From assembly GCA_035293845.1 (NCBI GenBank), contig DATGMB010000089.1, positions 1 through 21,683 of the forward strand: DNA of 21,683 bases. The letters run 5' to 3'. The position numbers were made by a program, and so were the translations under genes. This stretch comes from DATGMB01 sp035293845 (GTDB lineage: Bacteria > Acidobacteriota > Terriglobia > Bryobacterales > Bryobacteraceae). Within the stretch, counting starts at the first letter, position 1. Each line of letters begins with the position of its first letter. Shown piece by piece: positions 20,452-21,683 of this stretch. The notes beneath the pieces were generated by a model. That model ran no database searches and had not been told where the DNA came from. It saw only the letters and a list, made by a program, of their open reading frames with translations.

Positions 20452-21683
20452 CCCTCTGCTGCGGCAGAGCATGTGCCAGCGCGACGGCGGCCCAGCCGGT
20501 CCCCCATTGCGAAATCCACTGGTCGTGGCCGTAAGGGAAGCCGCCCTCGAAATAGGGTTGGAACTTGGGCGCGCGGCTCGCGACGTGCCAGGAGCCATCC
20601 GGCGCCTGGGTAGAAAGCAGGAAGGCCACGCCGCGGCGGTATACGGGCGAATCCGGCGGCATCCCGCACTGGTAAAGCGCATTCAGGGCCGTTCCGGTGG
20701 CGTAGGCATCGGTGGGCTGCCGCGGCGTCTGGCCCCATCCTCCATCCGGCCGCTGCAGGGCCGCGAGAGCCTTCGCCAACCTGTCCACGCGCGCCTGGTT
20801 CGCGCCGGCCCATTTCAGGCCGAGCAACCGCATGACGTGGTCTTCGGTGGTCACGGGCTCGGCCGTTTCGAGCACGTGCGCGGCGCGGGCGATGCGCTCG
20901 TCGAACTCCGCCTTGCGGGCGGGCGGGGCGTAGTGGCGGAAAGCGTAGATCGCCAGGGCGGTAATGGAGAACGGGCTGTCGCTGGTGGGCGGGCGCAGGA
21001 CACCCTGCCAGAACCAACTGCCGTCGGCCAGTTGCAGGGCGGCCAGGTTGTGGACCAGGGCATCGGTCACGCGGTCCGGCGGCGCGTCCGCCTGGGCCAG
21101 AGCGTAGAGGGTGAAAGCCGGGATCTGGGCATCGGGAGTATCGGTCCGCTCCAGCAGGGATTCGGCCGAGGCGAGGAACTGCAGCCGTGTGGCGCGGATG
21201 TTCTCGCGATGCGCGGCCTCGTCGATCGCGAAGCCCCTGGCGCGCGCTGCGGCCACGGCGGCGGTAACGATATTGCCGCCATGGCAACTGATGCAGCCGC
21301 CTTCGCGGAACGTTGTCACGCCGGCTTTCTGCACGAGAGGGATCGTGCGCTGGAGCGCGGTGCGCAGATCAGGCGCGGCGGCGCGAGGCGGCATGGCTTT
21401 GGGCGCGGGATCGGCGGCGGCGGCGCCGGGCATCGCGGCGCGCAATTGCGAGATGATCGCGGAATCGCGGAATTTGAGCGCCCAGTCGAGCGCCGTCTCG
21501 CCGGCCTTGGACTTCACGGCCGTATCGGGCTTACGGGCGAGGAGCAGCCGGATCACATCGCGATTGGGGTGGTCCGTGGCGACCGCCAGCATGAGGGGCG
21601 TCATGCCGCGCACATCGCGCGCGTTCACGTCCGCGCCGGCATCGAGCAGCACGCGGACGGTCGCGGGATTGCCGGCGGCCACG
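20441..21683 (-). CDS. Ankyrin-repeat / CxxCH / alpha-alpha toroid protein (5' end outside the window)
   Basis: At least 413 residues are visible; the frame is open at the right edge and the N-terminus, including any signal peptide, is missing. Counting from the edge, residues about 1-85 hold ankyrin repeats (VRVLLDAGADVNARDVRGMT, GETALDWALK). A Pro/Ala-rich linker follows, then GGCISCHGG with Cys130, Cys133 and His134, a c-type heme attachment motif. Residues about 150-413 are repeats like those of prenyltransferase/squalene-oxidase toroids (QLADGSWFWQG, QRPDGGWGQT, QAPDGSWHV). The DxDD motif of hopene cyclases is not seen, so terpene cyclisation is unlikely. The CxxCH would require export for heme attachment. 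Such fusions fit acidobacterial genomes; the function is unknown. It ends at TAG, 22 bp from the PIN gene. Confidence 0.82.
   Translation of the reverse strand, partial: VAAGNPATVRVLLDAGADVNARDVRGMTPLMLAVATDHPNRDVIRLLLARKPDTAVKSKAGETALDWALKFRDSAIISQLRAAMPGAAAADPAPKAMPPRAAAPDLRTALQRTIPLVQKAGVTTFREGGCISCHGGNIVTAAVAAARARGFAIDEAAHRENIRATRLQFLASAESLLERTDTPDAQIPAFTLYALAQADAPPDRVTDALVHNLAALQLADGSWFWQGVLRPPTSDSPFSITALAIYAFRHYAPPARKAEFDERIARAAHVLETAEPVTTEDHVMRLLGLKWAGANQARVDRLAKALAALQRPDGGWGQTPRQPTDAYATGTALNALYQCGMPPDSPVYRRGVAFLLSTQAPDGSWHVASRAPKFQPYFEGGFPYGHDQWISQWGTGWAAVALAHALPQQRAAL

Noticed and set aside
17413..20682. Very long minus-strand open frame (1089 codons) opposite hypB, hypF and the toxin-antitoxin pair
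   Set aside because: It is Arg/His/Pro-rich with no recognisable domain and lies antisense to well-identified genes; such frames arise from high GC codon use.
20880..21260. Squalene-hopene cyclase identity for the right-edge gene
   Set aside because: Toroid-type repeats are present, but no DxDD catalytic motif is visible and the protein is fused to ankyrin repeats and a CxxCH motif.
1..21683. CRISPR arrays, tRNA or rRNA genes, insertion sequences
   Set aside because: No regularly spaced direct repeats, no tRNA-like cloverleaf or rRNA core sequence, and no transposase-like protein were seen in reading either strand.

Overview
The window comes from a GC-rich bacterium, most likely an acidobacterium of the Candidatus Solibacter / Bryobacterales type. 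The best taxonomic marker is the 1389-aa secreted-type protein at 2033-6202. It ends in the C-terminal domain known as TIGR03437, which is strongly expanded in Solibacter-like genomes, and it carries several bacterial Ig-like repeats. The UPF0175/DUF3368 gene pair and the ankyrin/c-type-heme/toroid fusion at the right edge fit the same background. Coding density is very high, and no stretch longer than about 125 bases lacks a gene.

Layout. (1) 2-1909: uvrB, cut off by the left edge. (2) 1961-6202: a large Ig-repeat surface or secreted protein whose signal peptide is interrupted by an in-frame TGA. (3) 6214-7327: two small membrane proteins, the second CcdC-like (DUF1453). (4) 7379-19818: a complete [NiFe]-hydrogenase island, all on the plus strand, in the order hypC, hypD, a SIS-domain sugar-phosphate isomerase, hypE, hhyS, hhyL, a NifU-like protein, DUF5947, DUF6084, a 353-aa protein of unknown function, a maturation protease, a 40-aa single-span membrane protein, hypA, hypB, hypF. 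(5) 19856-20418: a UPF0175 (antitoxin-like) gene and a shortened PIN-domain (DUF3368) gene. (6) 20441-21683, minus strand: an ankyrin + CxxCH + alpha/alpha-toroid protein, cut off by the right edge.

The hydrogenase looks like the group 1h (actinobacterial-type, high-affinity, oxygen-tolerant) enzyme used to scavenge atmospheric H2. Its small subunit has no Tat signal and has CxxD where most relatives have CxxC at the proximal cluster. HypE and HypF make the cyanide ligands, HypC and HypD assemble Fe(CN)2CO, HypA and HypB deliver nickel, and the protease removes the 21-residue tail of HhyL. Ten of the gene junctions in the island overlap, which points to translational coupling.

The most unusual observations lie in the maturation genes. 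HypA (16696-16962) has its N-terminal nickel site but lacks the whole CxxC...CxxC zinc domain. The NifU-like protein (13397-13837) keeps the fold flanks but lacks the CxxC cluster motif and contains no cysteine at all. HypB lacks the N-terminal metal motif. These losses sit beside intact structural genes, so the island may encode a simplified maturation route or depend on a second hyp set elsewhere. The conserved genes of unknown function (DUF5947, DUF6084, the 353-aa protein and the 40-aa membrane peptide) are the best candidates for undescribed parts of this hydrogen-scavenging system.
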